A DNA stretch of 64,000 nt from Fusobacterium_C necrophorum_A (GCF_004134945.1 NZ_SBAP01000009.1:1-64000), one strand, 5' to 3'. Shown: positions 1-10,035, counted from the stretch's first letter. Numbers and translations: made by a program. Notes: a model not told the origin generated them from the sequence alone.

Positions 1-1
1 T

Positions 2-721
2 TCTCCCAGTCTTCGAAGATTATTTATCGATCGGGAAATTTCTCAAACCGATTCTTTTTATTTACAACAATTGAAAAAATTTTCGCACTTATTGAAAATC
101 AGAAATAAATATTTAAAAGAAAAATTATATGAAAATGAAGAATATGCTATTTATGAAAAAGAATTTGTAGAATGTGGCAGTTATTTGATAGAACAGCGAA
201 AGAAATATATTCAGGAAATTTCAAATTTTGTAGAGAAAATATATCAGAATCTTTTTGATTCGGAAAAGAAATTAAAAATGTTTTATAAATCCTGTTTTAA
301 CTTGGAAAAGACAAATTCTTTGTCAGAAATTCGAGAAGAATTTTGGAAAGAAATTGAAAAAAAAAGAGAAAAAGAAATACAATACAGTTTTTCTATGGTA
401 GGACCTCATAAAGACGATTTTATTTTTTTATTGGAGGGAGAAGATGCAAAATTATATGCTTCGCAAGGAGAAAAAAAATCCATTATATTTTCTCTGAAAC
501 TATCGGAAATTGATATTCTTTCTAAGAATAAACAGGAGTTACCTATTGTTTTAATTGACGATGTGACCTCTTATTTTGATCGGCAAAGGTGTGAAAGCGT
601 TTTAAAATATTTACAAGAAAAAAAAGTACAAGTTTTTATGACATCCACAGAAAGTTTAGATATCGATGCCAAGTATTATAGAATAGAAAAAGGAGAAGTC
701 TATGAAATTATCAATTCATAA
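2..721 (+). CDS. recF: RecF, C-terminal part (5' end outside window)
   Basis: DNA replication/repair protein RecF, an SMC-like ATPase that helps load RecA on gapped DNA. The reading frame is open from the first bases of the window, and the residues before the first possible internal start (SPSLRRLFIDRE) are already RecF-like, so the gene is truncated by the window edge and not by mutation. Near the C-terminus are the ABC-type signature region (SQGEKKSIIFSLKL) and a Walker B/D-loop (IVLIDDVTSYFD). The last codons overlap the start of the next gene by 20 bases, and gyrB follows, the classic order next to the replication origin. Family assignment is strong. Confidence 0.93.
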   Translation, partial: SPSLRRLFIDREISQTDSFYLQQLKKFSHLLKIRNKYLKEKLYENEEYAIYEKEFVECGSYLIEQRKKYIQEISNFVEKIYQNLFDSEKKLKMFYKSCFNLEKTNSLSEIREEFWKEIEKKREKEIQYSFSMVGPHKDDFIFLLEGEDAKLYASQGEKKSIIFSLKLSEIDILSKNKQELPIVLIDDVTSYFDRQRCESVLKYLQEKKVQVFMTSTESLDIDAKYYRIEKGEVYEIINS

Positions 722-1001
722 ACTTTTTGACATTGTGCAGGAAGAATTTCAAAAGAATGTTCCTATGCAAGAAGCTTTTATAAGAGTGCATTGGGAGAAT
801 ATAGTGGGAAAATACAGTAGATATTCGGAAGTTTTGTGGTTTCGAGAAGGAAAGCTTTGTATTAAAGTATACAATTCTATGGCGTTGCAGCATATGTATA
901 TGAATAAAAATAAAATTTTAAATCAAATCAATGAATATATGAAAATCAAAAAAGTTGAGATTGAAGATGTGAAATATATATTGGAGGGAAAACATGAATA
1001 A
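702..1001 (+). CDS. DUF721 (DciA-like) small protein
   Basis: Protein of 99 residues with the look of the DUF721 family, which includes DciA, a loader of the replicative helicase, and which often sits beside recF or gyrB. The start ATG lies inside the end of recF (20-base overlap) behind a GGAG sequence, and its stop overlaps the gyrB start by 8 bases, so the three genes are translationally linked. There is no membrane segment or signal peptide. The helicase-loading role is inferred from family and location; the protein is short and the match is by pattern only. Confidence 0.7.
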   Translation: MKLSIHKLFDIVQEEFQKNVPMQEAFIRVHWENIVGKYSRYSEVLWFREGKLCIKVYNSMALQHMYMNKNKILNQINEYMKIKKVEIEDVKYILEGKHE

Positions 1002-2910
1002 TTACGGGGCTCAAAATATTACAGTACTGGAAGGCTTGGAAGCAGTTCGAAAAAGACCTGGAATGTACATAGGAACAACATCAGCCAGGGGATTACATCA
1101 TTTAGTATGGGAAGTGGTAGATAATTCTGTGGACGAAGCATTAGCTGGATATTGCAATAGGATTACTGTAAGTATTTTGCCTGATAACATTATTCAAGTG
1201 GAGGATAATGGAAGAGGAATTCCGGTAGACATACATCCGAAATATGGAAAATCCGCTTTAGAAATCGTACTGACAGTATTGCATGCTGGAGGAAAATTTG
1301 AAAATGATAATTATAAAGTTTCAGGAGGATTGCATGGAGTAGGAATTTCCGTCGTGAATGCTCTTTCAGAGTGGACTGAAATTAAAGTAAAACGGGAAGG
1401 AAATGTATACTATCAAAAATATTTAAGAGGAAAACCGGTAGAAGATGTGAAGATCATTTCTACTTTAGAAGTTGGAGAAACAACAGGAACCATTGTTACT
1501 TTTAAACCAGATATAGAGATTTTTGAAACTGTTATTTTTGAATATGAAGTTTTACAGCATCGTTTAAAAGAATTGGCATATTTAAATCGTGGACTCGAAA
1601 TTAATTTATTGGATTGTCGAAATGAAATAGGAAAAAAAGAAAGTTTTCAATTTGAAGGAGGAATTTCGGATTTTTTAAAAGAAGTCACTCGAGAAAATCA
1701 AACTCTCTTATCCAAACAAATTCATATTGAAGGACAGGCGGAACAAGTAGGAGTAGATATTGCTTTTACTTATACAACCGGTCAAAGTGAAGTTATTTAT
1801 TCCTTTGTAAATAATATCAACACTACAGAGGGAGGTTCTCATGTGACCGGATTTCGAACTTGTTTAACAAAGGTTATTAATGATATTGGAAAAAGTCAGG
1901 GATTTTTGAAAGAAAAAGATGGAAAATTACAAGGAGGCGACATTCGGGAAGGAATTGTGGCTATTATTTCGGTCAAAGTTCCGCAACCGCAATTTGAGGG
2001 ACAAACAAAAACCAAATTAGGAAATTCCGAGGTTAGTGGTATTGTGAATACTGTATTATCTACGGATTTAAAAATTTTTTTGGAAGATAATCCCAATGAT
2101 ACAAAATTGATTATAGAAAAAATCTTGAGTTCCAAAAAGGCACGAGAGGCTGCACAAAGAGCAAGAGAAGCGGTATTGAGAAAATCTGTTTTGGAAGTCG
2201 GTTCTCTTCCCGGAAAATTAGCGGATTGTTCTTCTAAAAAGCCAGAAGAATGCGAGATTTTTCTTGTAGAGGGAGACTCTGCCGGTGGTTCAGCAAAACA
2301 AGGAAGAGACCGTTACTTTCAAGCTATTTTGCCGTTAAAAGGAAAGATACTAAATGTCGAAAAAGCAGGATTGCATAAAGCTTTAGAAAGTGATGAAATT
2401 CGAGCTATGGTAACGGCTTTCGGAACAAATATCGGAGAAGAAAGTTTTGATCTGGAAAAATTGAGATATGGAAAAATTATTTTAATGACGGATGCCGATG
2501 TGGATGGGGCTCATATCAGAACATTAATCTTGACTTTCTTATATCGATATATGGTAGATTTAATTCATAATGGAAATGTCTATATTGCTCAACCTCCTCT
2601 ATATAAGATTTCGTTTGGGAAGAGTATTCGATATGCCTATACGGATTCTCAATTGAAAGAAATGTTACAAGGAATGGAGGGAGAAAATAAAAAATATACC
2701 CTGCAACGGTATAAAGGATTGGGAGAAATGAATCCGGAGCAATTATGGGAGACCACTATGGATCCGGAAGCCAGATTGCTTTTAAAAGTTTCTATTGATA
2801 ATGCAAGAGAAGCGGATATGTTATTTGATAAATTGATGGGAGATAAGGTAGAACCTCGTCGAGAATTTATCCAGGAACACGCAGAGTATGTAAAGAATAT
2901 TGATATATAA
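994..2910 (+). CDS. gyrB: DNA gyrase subunit B
   Basis: ATPase subunit of DNA gyrase, which introduces negative supercoils together with GyrA. The 638-residue length fits the short Gram-positive-type GyrB. Visible are the GHKL ATP site (DNSVDEA near residue 43, DNGRGIP near 71, GGLHGVG near 111), the TOPRIM domain (EGDSAGG with Glu426, DADVDG starting at Asp500) and the C-terminal YKGLGEMNPEQLWETTMDP signature. It starts inside the preceding DUF721 gene behind GGAGGG and is followed after 56 bases by gyrA. Confidence 0.98.
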   Translation: MNNYGAQNITVLEGLEAVRKRPGMYIGTTSARGLHHLVWEVVDNSVDEALAGYCNRITVSILPDNIIQVEDNGRGIPVDIHPKYGKSALEIVLTVLHAGGKFENDNYKVSGGLHGVGISVVNALSEWTEIKVKREGNVYYQKYLRGKPVEDVKIISTLEVGETTGTIVTFKPDIEIFETVIFEYEVLQHRLKELAYLNRGLEINLLDCRNEIGKKESFQFEGGISDFLKEVTRENQTLLSKQIHIEGQAEQVGVDIAFTYTTGQSEVIYSFVNNINTTEGGSHVTGFRTCLTKVINDIGKSQGFLKEKDGKLQGGDIREGIVAIISVKVPQPQFEGQTKTKLGNSEVSGIVNTVLSTDLKIFLEDNPNDTKLIIEKILSSKKAREAAQRAREAVLRKSVLEVGSLPGKLADCSSKKPEECEIFLVEGDSAGGSAKQGRDRYFQAILPLKGKILNVEKAGLHKALESDEIRAMVTAFGTNIGEESFDLEKLRYGKIILMTDADVDGAHIRTLILTFLYRYMVDLIHNGNVYIAQPPLYKISFGKSIRYAYTDSQLKEMLQGMEGENKKYTLQRYKGLGEMNPEQLWETTMDPEARLLLKVSIDNAREADMLFDKLMGDKVEPRREFIQEHAEYVKNIDI

Positions 2911-2966
2911 TGGCTATATAGTTATGTATACGAATAAAAATAAAAAAGAAAAAAGAGGAGATACAA

Positions 2967-5399
2967 ATGTCCAACATAAGTAATAGATACATAGAAGAAG
3001 AATTAAAAGAATCTTATTTAGACTATTCTATGAGTGTTATTGTCAGTAGAGCTCTTCCGGATGTTCGAGATGGATTAAAACCGGTCCATAGAAGAATTTT
3101 ATTTGCTATGAACGAAATGGGAATGACGAACGATAAACCTTTTAAAAAATCTGCAAGAATTGTTGGGGAAGTTTTAGGAAAATACCATCCGCACGGAGAT
3201 ACCGCCGTATATAATACTATGGTTAGAATGGCCCAAGAATTTAATTATCGTTATATGTTAGTAGAGGGACATGGAAATTTTGGTTCTATTGATGGAGATT
3301 CCGCTGCAGCGATGAGATATACGGAAGCGAGAATGTCAAAAATAACGGCAGAATTGCTTGAAGATATTGATAAAAATACCATAGACTTTCGTAAAAATTT
3401 TGATGACTCCTTAGATGAGCCGACGGTATTACCATCTAAACTGCCACATTTACTATTAAATGGTTCCACAGGAATTGCTGTTGGAATGGCAACGAATATT
3501 CCGCCACATAATTTAGGAGAATTAGTGGACGGCTCTTTGCAATTAATTGATAATCCTGATATTTCCGATTTGGAATTGATGGAATACATTCAGGGACCTG
3601 ATTTTCCTACAGGAGGAATTATCGACGGGAAGAAAGGAATTCGAGATGCTTATCTGACGGGAAGAGGAAAAATCAGAGTACGTGGGAAAGTTAAAATTGA
3701 AGAAAATAAAAATGGAAAGTTTTTTATTATTATAGAAGAAATTCCTTATCAATTGAATAAGGCAACTTTAATCGAACGGATTGCTAATTTGGTAAAAGAG
3801 AAGAAAATTACAGGAATTGTAGATTTACGAGATGAATCAAACCGAGAAGGAATTCGAGTTGTTATTGAATTAAAAAAAGGGGAGGAACCTGAATTAGTTC
3901 TAAATAAATTATATAAATATACGGAGTTACAAAGTACTTTCGGTGTGATTATGTTGGCATTGGTCAATAATGTACCTAAAATATTAACATTAAAACAAAT
4001 GCTTTCGGAATATATCGGGCATAGGTTCCAAGTCATTACCAGAAGAATTCTTTTTGATTTGGATAAAGCACAAAAAAGAGCCCATATTTTGCAAGGATAT
4101 AGAATTGCTTTGGAAAATATTAACCGAATTATTGAAATGATTCGAAGCTCGAAAGATGCCAATCAAGCAAAAGAACAATTAATAGAAAAATATGCTTTCA
4201 CCGAGATTCAAGCGAAATCCATTTTGGACATGAGATTACAACGATTAACCGGTTTAGAGCGAGAAAAAGTAGAGGCGGAATACCAAGCTTTAGAAAAATT
4301 AATTGTAGAGTTGCAAGATATTTTATCTCACGATTCCAAAATTTATGATATTATGAAAAAAGAATTATTAGAACTCAAAGAAGTTTATGGGGATAGCAGA
4401 AGAACTCATATTGAAGAAGAAAGAATGGAAATTTTGCCGGAAGATTTGATTAAAGATGAAGAAATGATTATTACCTGTACGAATAAGGGTTATATCAAAA
4501 GAATTGAGGCAAATAAGTATAAATCTCAAAATCGTGGAGGAAAAGGGGTTTCCGGTTTAAATACCATTGATGATGATGTGGTGGATAACATTTTAACTGC
4601 CTCCAATTTGGATACTCTAATGATCTTCACAGATAAGGGAAAAGTCTATAATATCAAAGTATATCAATTGCCTGAATTATCTCGACAATCACGAGGAAGA
4701 CTGATTAGCAATATTTTACGTATTGGAGAAGAAGAAAAGATACGTGCTATTATTAAAACCAGAATTTTTGATAAAGAGAAAGAACTGATTTTTGTTACCA
4801 AGCAAGGGATTGTCAAAAAAACAAGTCTGGAAGAATTTAAAAACATCAATACAGGCGGTTTAATTGCTATCAAATTTAAAGAAGAAGATGACTTGATATA
4901 CGTAGGTCTTGTAGAAGCATCTGATAATGAGGTATTTATTGCGACTCGACGAGGATTTGCAGTCAGATTTCCAAATGATAATGTTCGACCGACCGGTAGA
5001 AACACTATGGGGGTCAAAGGAATTGAATTACGAGAGAAAGATGAAGTGGTTTCTGCTCTTCTGATTAAAGAAAAAGAAATGGATATTTTAACCATTACAG
5101 AAAACGGATATGGAAAGAGAACGAAATTAGATGAATATCCTTCCCACCATCGTGGAGGAAAAGGGGTTATCAATTTACGTTGTAATGAAAAAACTGGAGA
5201 TATTGTTTCTGTATTGTCAGCTTTTGATGAAGAAGAATTGGTTTGTATTACTTCAAATGGAGTTATTATTCGAACACCGATGCATTCTATTTCCAGATTT
5301 AGTAGAGCAGCCCAAGGGGTTATTATTATGAAAGTGGCATCTGATGAGAAAGTGGCTTCCATTACGAGAATTAAAGCAGAAGAAAAAGAGGAAATATGA
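2967..5399 (+). CDS. gyrA: DNA gyrase subunit A
   Basis: Breakage-reunion subunit of gyrase, 810 residues. The catalytic tyrosine is Tyr118 in AAMRYTEARM. The quinolone-determining region reads HPHGDTAVYNTMVRMAQ, so the positions equivalent to E. coli Ser83 and Asp87 are Thr79 and Asn83. The C-terminal wrapping domain carries a GyrA-box-like QNRGGKG and later RGGKG repeats, supporting gyrase over topoisomerase IV. The Shine-Dalgarno AGAGGAG precedes ATG. The last 4 bases overlap the next gene. Confidence 0.98.
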   Translation: MSNISNRYIEEELKESYLDYSMSVIVSRALPDVRDGLKPVHRRILFAMNEMGMTNDKPFKKSARIVGEVLGKYHPHGDTAVYNTMVRMAQEFNYRYMLVEGHGNFGSIDGDSAAAMRYTEARMSKITAELLEDIDKNTIDFRKNFDDSLDEPTVLPSKLPHLLLNGSTGIAVGMATNIPPHNLGELVDGSLQLIDNPDISDLELMEYIQGPDFPTGGIIDGKKGIRDAYLTGRGKIRVRGKVKIEENKNGKFFIIIEEIPYQLNKATLIERIANLVKEKKITGIVDLRDESNREGIRVVIELKKGEEPELVLNKLYKYTELQSTFGVIMLALVNNVPKILTLKQMLSEYIGHRFQVITRRILFDLDKAQKRAHILQGYRIALENINRIIEMIRSSKDANQAKEQLIEKYAFTEIQAKSILDMRLQRLTGLEREKVEAEYQALEKLIVELQDILSHDSKIYDIMKKELLELKEVYGDSRRTHIEEERMEILPEDLIKDEEMIITCTNKGYIKRIEANKYKSQNRGGKGVSGLNTIDDDVVDNILTASNLDTLMIFTDKGKVYNIKVYQLPELSRQSRGRLISNILRIGEEEKIRAIIKTRIFDKEKELIFVTKQGIVKKTSLEEFKNINTGGLIAIKFKEEDDLIYVGLVEASDNEVFIATRRGFAVRFPNDNVRPTGRNTMGVKGIELREKDEVVSALLIKEKEMDILTITENGYGKRTKLDEYPSHHRGGKGVINLRCNEKTGDIVSVLSAFDEEELVCITSNGVIIRTPMHSISRFSRAAQGVIIMKVASDEKVASITRIKAEEKEEI

Positions 5400-5851
5400 A
5401 AATTCTATTTATAACAGATTCTCACCGTCATTTTTCATTTTTGGTAGAAATGATGGAGAAAGAAAAACCGGAACGAGTCTTTGCCATGGGAGATTATACA
5501 AAAGATTTTGAAGAATTGTCTTATCTTTATTCGGAGATTCCTTTTGAGATTGTAAAAGGAAATTGCGATTTTTGGGATTCTTATTTTGCAGAAGAAAAAA
5601 TAATTTTCCTAGAAGGAAAGCGAATTTTTTTGACACATGGACATCTGTACGGAGTCAAGTCAAATTATGATTCTTTACGAGAAATGGGAAGGAAAATGAA
5701 GTGTGATATTATTTTATTCGGACATACACACCGTGAATTTTTGGAAGAAAAAGATATGATTTTAGCAAACCCCGGGGCAGCTCAGGATGGAAAGTATGGA
5801 ATTTTAGATTTACAGAAAGAAAAAGTAGAAATAAAATTAAAAAGATTATAG
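5396..5851 (+). CDS. YfcE/MJ0936-type metallophosphoesterase
   Basis: Predicted cytoplasmic phosphodiesterase of 151 residues. The calcineurin-like metal ligands are visible in order: TDSH near residue 7, GDY near 32, KGNCDF near 54, THGH near 79 and GHTH near 110, followed by NPGA, which is typical of the YfcE/MJ0936 family. It starts on the ATGA overlap with gyrA and so is probably co-translated with it. The natural substrate is not known for most members. Its position between gyrA and pheS says nothing specific about function. Confidence 0.85.
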   Translation: MKILFITDSHRHFSFLVEMMEKEKPERVFAMGDYTKDFEELSYLYSEIPFEIVKGNCDFWDSYFAEEKIIFLEGKRIFLTHGHLYGVKSNYDSLREMGRKMKCDIILFGHTHREFLEEKDMILANPGAAQDGKYGILDLQKEKVEIKLKRL

Positions 5852-5868
5852 GGATTTTGGAGGGAATT

Positions 5869-6882
5869 ATGAAACAAGAAATAGCGGCTTTAAGAGAAGA
5901 GGCCAAAAAAGAAATTGAACTTGTGAGTTCCTTAGGTCAATTGGATGAACTAAGAATCAAGTATATGGGGAAAAAAGGAAAGTTGACGGATTTGTCCAAA
6001 GGAATGAAAGATTTGTCCGTAGAAGAGAGACCTGCAATAGGACAACTAATCAATGAGGCAAAAAATGAAATCTTAGAAGCTTTGACCGGGAAGAATGCCA
6101 GCTTGGTAAAAGAACAGAGAGAAAAAAAATTAAAGGAAGAGATTATTGATATCAGTTTACCAAGCAGAAATCTTTCTCTTGGAACCCAGCATCCCATTAC
6201 AGAAACGATGCATTTTATGAAAAATATTTTTACAAATATGGGATTTGATGTGGCTGACGGACCTGAGATTGAATATGTCAAATATAATTTTGATGCTTTA
6301 AATATTCCTCAAACTCATCCGTCGAGAGACTTGACGGATACTTTCTATATCAATCCGGAAGTGGTGTTAAGAACACAAACTTCTCCGGTTCAAATTCGAT
6401 ATATGCTGGAACATAAACCGCCCTTTAGAATGATTTGTCCGGGAAAGGTATATCGACCGGATTATGATGTGTCTCATACTCCTATGTTTCATCAAATGGA
6501 GGGCTTAGTCGTTGGAAATAATATTTCTTTTGCAGATTTGAAAGGAATTTTGACGAACTTTGTAAAAGAAGTATTTGGAGATAGAAGAGTTCGATTTCGA
6601 CCTCATTTTTTCCCTTTTACAGAACCAAGTGCAGAAATGGATGTGGAGTGTAATATCTGTCATGGAGAAGGCTGTAGGGTATGTAAAGGTAGCGGTTGGT
6701 TAGAAATTATGGGATGCGGGATGGTAGATCCTGAAGTGTTGAAGGCTGGGGGATATAATCCCGAAGAAGTGAGCGGTTTTGCTTTTGGAATGGGAATTGA
6801 GAGAATTGCCATGTTGCGATTAGGAATTGATGATTTACGAGCCTTTTTTGAAAATGATATTCGATTTTTAAAACAATTCTAA
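5869..6882 (+). CDS. pheS: Phenylalanyl-tRNA synthetase alpha subunit
   Basis: Catalytic alpha chain that charges tRNA-Phe, acting as an alpha2-beta2 enzyme with PheT. 337 residues from ATG 5869, chosen because GGAGG sits six bases upstream; an in-frame TTG 12 bases earlier overlaps the ribosome site. An N-terminal coiled-coil tRNA-binding arm (about residues 1-90) is followed by class II motifs: motif 2 around FRMICPGKVYRPD, and motif 3 GFAFGMGIERIAMLRLG. A cysteine-rich insert (CNICHGEGCRVCKGSG) is typical of PheS from this type of bacterium. pheT follows after 18 bases. Confidence 0.97.
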   Translation: MKQEIAALREEAKKEIELVSSLGQLDELRIKYMGKKGKLTDLSKGMKDLSVEERPAIGQLINEAKNEILEALTGKNASLVKEQREKKLKEEIIDISLPSRNLSLGTQHPITETMHFMKNIFTNMGFDVADGPEIEYVKYNFDALNIPQTHPSRDLTDTFYINPEVVLRTQTSPVQIRYMLEHKPPFRMICPGKVYRPDYDVSHTPMFHQMEGLVVGNNISFADLKGILTNFVKEVFGDRRVRFRPHFFPFTEPSAEMDVECNICHGEGCRVCKGSGWLEIMGCGMVDPEVLKAGGYNPEEVSGFAFGMGIERIAMLRLGIDDLRAFFENDIRFLKQF

Positions 6883-6900
6883 AATTCTGGAGGAAAAGTT

Positions 6901-9288
6901 ATGTTAATTTCATTAAATTGGTTAAAACAATATGTGGACTTAAAAGAAAATGTATTGGAATTGGAAAAAGCTTTGACAATGATTGGACAAGAAGTGGAGA
7001 ATATAGAAGAGCAGGGAAAGCATTTGGAACATGTTGTCATCGGAAAGATTATCGATTATCAAAGACATCCGAATTCTGAAAAGTTAACGTTGTTGCAAGT
7101 AGATATAGGAGAAGAAACTTTACAAATTATTTGTGGAGCTCAAAATCATAAATTGGGAGATAAAGTTGTTGTTGCAAAAATCGGAGCCGTATTACCCGGA
7201 GATTTTAAAATTAAAAAGAGTGAGATTCGTAAGGTAGATTCTTATGGAATGTTATGTTCCGAGGTGGAGTTGGGAATTGGAACGAATGCAGAAGGAATTA
7301 TTGTTTTACCGGAAGATGCTCCCATTGGAACGGAATATAAGAAATACGCAAAATTGGATGATGTTGTTTTTGAGTTGGAAATTACTCCGAATCGGCCTGA
7401 TTGCTTATCTTATTTAGGAATTGCCAGAGAAATTGGGGCTTATTTTGAAAGAAAAATTAAGTATCCTATGACAGTGATAGATGAAATTATTGATCAAGTA
7501 TCGACCCAAGCTAAGATTACAGTGGAAGATAAAGAAAGATGTCACAGATATATGGGAAGATTGATTCAAAATATCAAGGTTGGAGAATCTCCAGAATGGT
7601 TGAAACAAAGAATTCAAAGCATGGGATTAAAATCGATCAATAATATCGTAGATATTACAAATTTTGTGATGTTTGAGTGTAATCAACCAATGCATGCTTT
7701 TGATTTTGATAAATTATCAGGAAATGAAATATTTGTACGTGCTGCTAAAGAGGGAGAAAGCATAGTTACCCTGGACGGAATCGAACGAGAATTAAATGGA
7801 GAATTGGTTATTGCAGATGCTGAAAAACCGATTGCGATTGCGGGAGTCATAGGAGGAAAGGCAACCCAGATAGATGAAAATACGAAGAATATTTTTTTAG
7901 AAGTGGCTTATTTTACTCCGGAAAACATCCGAAAAACTTCGAGGACTTTAGGAATTTTTACAGATTCCTCCTATCGAAATGAAAGAGGAATGGATCCTGA
8001 AGGGATTCCATATGCAATGGATAGAGCGGCATCGTTAATTCAACAGGTGGCGGGAGGAGAAATTTTATCCAAACCTTTGGATAAATATCTTGTAAAACGA
8101 GAAGTTGTAGAAATTCCCGTTAATATGGAAAAAGTCAATAAGTTTGTCGGAAAGACTTTGGATTTGGATACAGTAGGAAATATTTTAACAAATTTAGAAA
8201 TTCTAATCAAACCTTACGGTCCCAATGCTTTGTTGGTAACTCCTCCCAGTCATCGTGCAGATTTAACAAGACCTGCTGATATTTATGAGGAAATCATTCG
8301 AATGTATGGGTTTGATAATATTGAAGCAAAGATGCCAAGGGAAGATATTTCTTCCGGAGAGACGGATGAAACTTATGCATTACAGGAAACTTTGAAGAAA
8401 ATTATTACAGAAATGGGCTTACATGAGGTCATCAACTACAGTTTTATTCCTCTGAAAGCGAAACAAATTTTTCATTATGCTCAACCGATGTTGGAAATTC
8501 AAAATCCTTTAAGTGAAGATATGGCAATTATGCGTCCTAATTTACAATACAGTCTATTGAGTAATGTCAGAGATAATTTGAATCGGAATCAATATGATTT
8601 GAAGTTTGGAGAGGTTGCAAAAACTTTTTCCAAGATAGAAGGAGAAGATTTAGCACAAGAGGATATTCACCTTGGAATTGTTCTGGCAGGGCATAAAGAC
8701 AAAACTTTGTGGACCACAGGAAAAGAAAGTTATGATTTTTACGATATAAAAGCTTATGTAGAAACGGTTTTAAAAGTGTTAGGAATCCAAAATTATAACT
8801 TAGTAAGATCCGTTGATCCGAATTTTCATCCGGGAAGAAGTGCCGATATCCAAATTGGGAAGGATTGTCTAGGAAGTTTTGGGGAAATTCATCCGGATAT
8901 CGCAGAGTCGATGGATATCAAAAAAGAACGAGTCTACTTGGCGGAGTTGAATATCAGTAAAATGAAAAAATATGCCAAGAAAAAAATAGGATATGAAAGA
9001 GTAAGTAAATATCCCGCTGTTTTAAGAGATTTAGCTATTGTGCTGGATCAAGATGTTTTAGTGGGAGATATGATAAAGACAATTCAAAAGAAGCATCCTT
9101 TGATTGAACATATTGATATTTTTGACGTATATTATGGAGAAAATTTAGGAACAGGAAAAAAATCGGTTGCCATGAGTATCGTATTTCGGGATAAGAAAAA
9201 AACTCTTTCCGATGTAGAAATTGAACAAAATATTCAGTCCATTTTAAAAATGATTCGAGAAAAATATCAAGGAGAAATTCGACAATAG
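6901..9288 (+). CDS. pheT: Phenylalanyl-tRNA synthetase beta subunit
   Basis: Beta chain of phenylalanyl-tRNA synthetase, 795 residues, the normal long bacterial form. Order of domains: N-terminal region and tRNA-binding OB fold (about residues 40-150), B3/B4 editing domain (around 210-380), B5 domain, a synthetase-core-like domain, and the C-terminal anticodon-binding FDX-ACB domain (RVSKYPAVLRDLAIVLD near residue 700). Shine-Dalgarno GGAGG precedes ATG. It forms an operon with pheS and with pth, which begins two bases after its stop. Confidence 0.97.
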   Translation: MLISLNWLKQYVDLKENVLELEKALTMIGQEVENIEEQGKHLEHVVIGKIIDYQRHPNSEKLTLLQVDIGEETLQIICGAQNHKLGDKVVVAKIGAVLPGDFKIKKSEIRKVDSYGMLCSEVELGIGTNAEGIIVLPEDAPIGTEYKKYAKLDDVVFELEITPNRPDCLSYLGIAREIGAYFERKIKYPMTVIDEIIDQVSTQAKITVEDKERCHRYMGRLIQNIKVGESPEWLKQRIQSMGLKSINNIVDITNFVMFECNQPMHAFDFDKLSGNEIFVRAAKEGESIVTLDGIERELNGELVIADAEKPIAIAGVIGGKATQIDENTKNIFLEVAYFTPENIRKTSRTLGIFTDSSYRNERGMDPEGIPYAMDRAASLIQQVAGGEILSKPLDKYLVKREVVEIPVNMEKVNKFVGKTLDLDTVGNILTNLEILIKPYGPNALLVTPPSHRADLTRPADIYEEIIRMYGFDNIEAKMPREDISSGETDETYALQETLKKIITEMGLHEVINYSFIPLKAKQIFHYAQPMLEIQNPLSEDMAIMRPNLQYSLLSNVRDNLNRNQYDLKFGEVAKTFSKIEGEDLAQEDIHLGIVLAGHKDKTLWTTGKESYDFYDIKAYVETVLKVLGIQNYNLVRSVDPNFHPGRSADIQIGKDCLGSFGEIHPDIAESMDIKKERVYLAELNISKMKKYAKKKIGYERVSKYPAVLRDLAIVLDQDVLVGDMIKTIQKKHPLIEHIDIFDVYYGENLGTGKKSVAMSIVFRDKKKTLSDVEIEQNIQSILKMIREKYQGEIRQ

Positions 9289-9290
9289 TT

Positions 9291-9851
9291 ATGAAATTAA
9301 TTGTAGGTTTAGGAAATCCGGGAAAAAAATATGAAAAAACTCGTCATAATGTAGGATTTATGGCAATTGATTTGTTTTTAAAAAAGCATGCTATTTCAGG
9401 AGAGAAAGAAAAATTTTTGTCAAAAGTATCAGAAACGACAATGAACGGAGAAAAAATATATTTTTTAAAACCACAGACATATATGAATCTGAGTGGAAAC
9501 GCTCTCCATGAGATAGTGCAATTTTACAAGATTAATCCTCTTGATGAAATTTTGATTGTCTATGATGATAAAGATTTGCCTTTGGGGAAACTTCGATATA
9601 AACTCAAAGGAAGTTCCGGAGGGCATAATGGAATAAAATCAATTATTTCACAGATAGGGCAGGAATTTTGTAGAATTAAATGTGGAATTGGCAGTACGCA
9701 AGGGAACGTCATTGATTTTGTCATTGGAGATTTTCAGAAATCGGAAGAAAAAGAATTGCAGTCCATGTTGGAACTTGCCGTGGAGGGAATGGAAGATTGG
9801 ATTTTCAATAAAAATTCTGACAAAATGATGCAAAAATATAATAAAAAATAG
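9291..9851 (+). CDS. pth: Peptidyl-tRNA hydrolase
   Basis: Recycles peptidyl-tRNA released from stalled ribosomes. 186 residues, a normal length. Family motifs: GLGNPGKKYEKTRHNVGF at the N-terminus with catalytic His19, then PQTYMNLSG, DDKDLPLGKLRYK and SSGGHNGIKS. The gene begins two bases after pheT and no clear ribosome site stands between them, so it probably depends on translational coupling. A strong hairpin terminator follows directly. Confidence 0.96.
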   Translation: MKLIVGLGNPGKKYEKTRHNVGFMAIDLFLKKHAISGEKEKFLSKVSETTMNGEKIYFLKPQTYMNLSGNALHEIVQFYKINPLDEILIVYDDKDLPLGKLRYKLKGSSGGHNGIKSIISQIGQEFCRIKCGIGSTQGNVIDFVIGDFQKSEEKELQSMLELAVEGMEDWIFNKNSDKMMQKYNKK

Positions 9852-9856
9852 TTGTT

Positions 9857-9884
9857 AAGGTCAAGTAAACACTTGACCTTTTTA
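9857..9884 (+). terminator. Rho-independent terminator after pth
   Basis: Perfect 10-bp stem (AAGGTCAAGT / ACTTGACCTT) with an AAAC loop followed by a T run. It closes the recF-to-pth gene run. Confidence 0.9.
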
Positions 9885-10005
9885 ATTTCGGAAAACGAAC
9901 ACTTTTATGGAGAGGCTGCTACAAAAAAAATCATATATTTCAAGAATAACATTACGAAAAAAGTAAAGAATACAATAAAAAATGAGAATTTACATTTTTT
10001 TTAAT

Positions 10006-10035
10006 TTGTTAACTAATATTTAAAATTTTTATAGA
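10006..10035 (+). promoter_or_regulatory. Candidate rnf promoter
   Basis: TTGTTA (10006-10011) and TATAGA (10030-10035) with an 18-base spacer, about 65 bases before rnfC. The match is moderate and the region is AT-rich, so chance is possible; TACACT at 10055 is another possible -10. I see no riboswitch-like structure in the 249 bases between pth and rnfC. Confidence 0.35.

Noticed and set aside
2911..2966. Promoter between gyrB and gyrA
   Set aside because: The 56-base AT-rich gap has TATA-like words but no pair of boxes at proper spacing; read-through from gyrB explains expression.
4664..5362. 232-codon open frame on the minus strand of gyrA
   Set aside because: It lies wholly inside gyrA, has no ribosome site and no recognisable protein pattern; AT-rich codon use on the plus strand creates such shadows.
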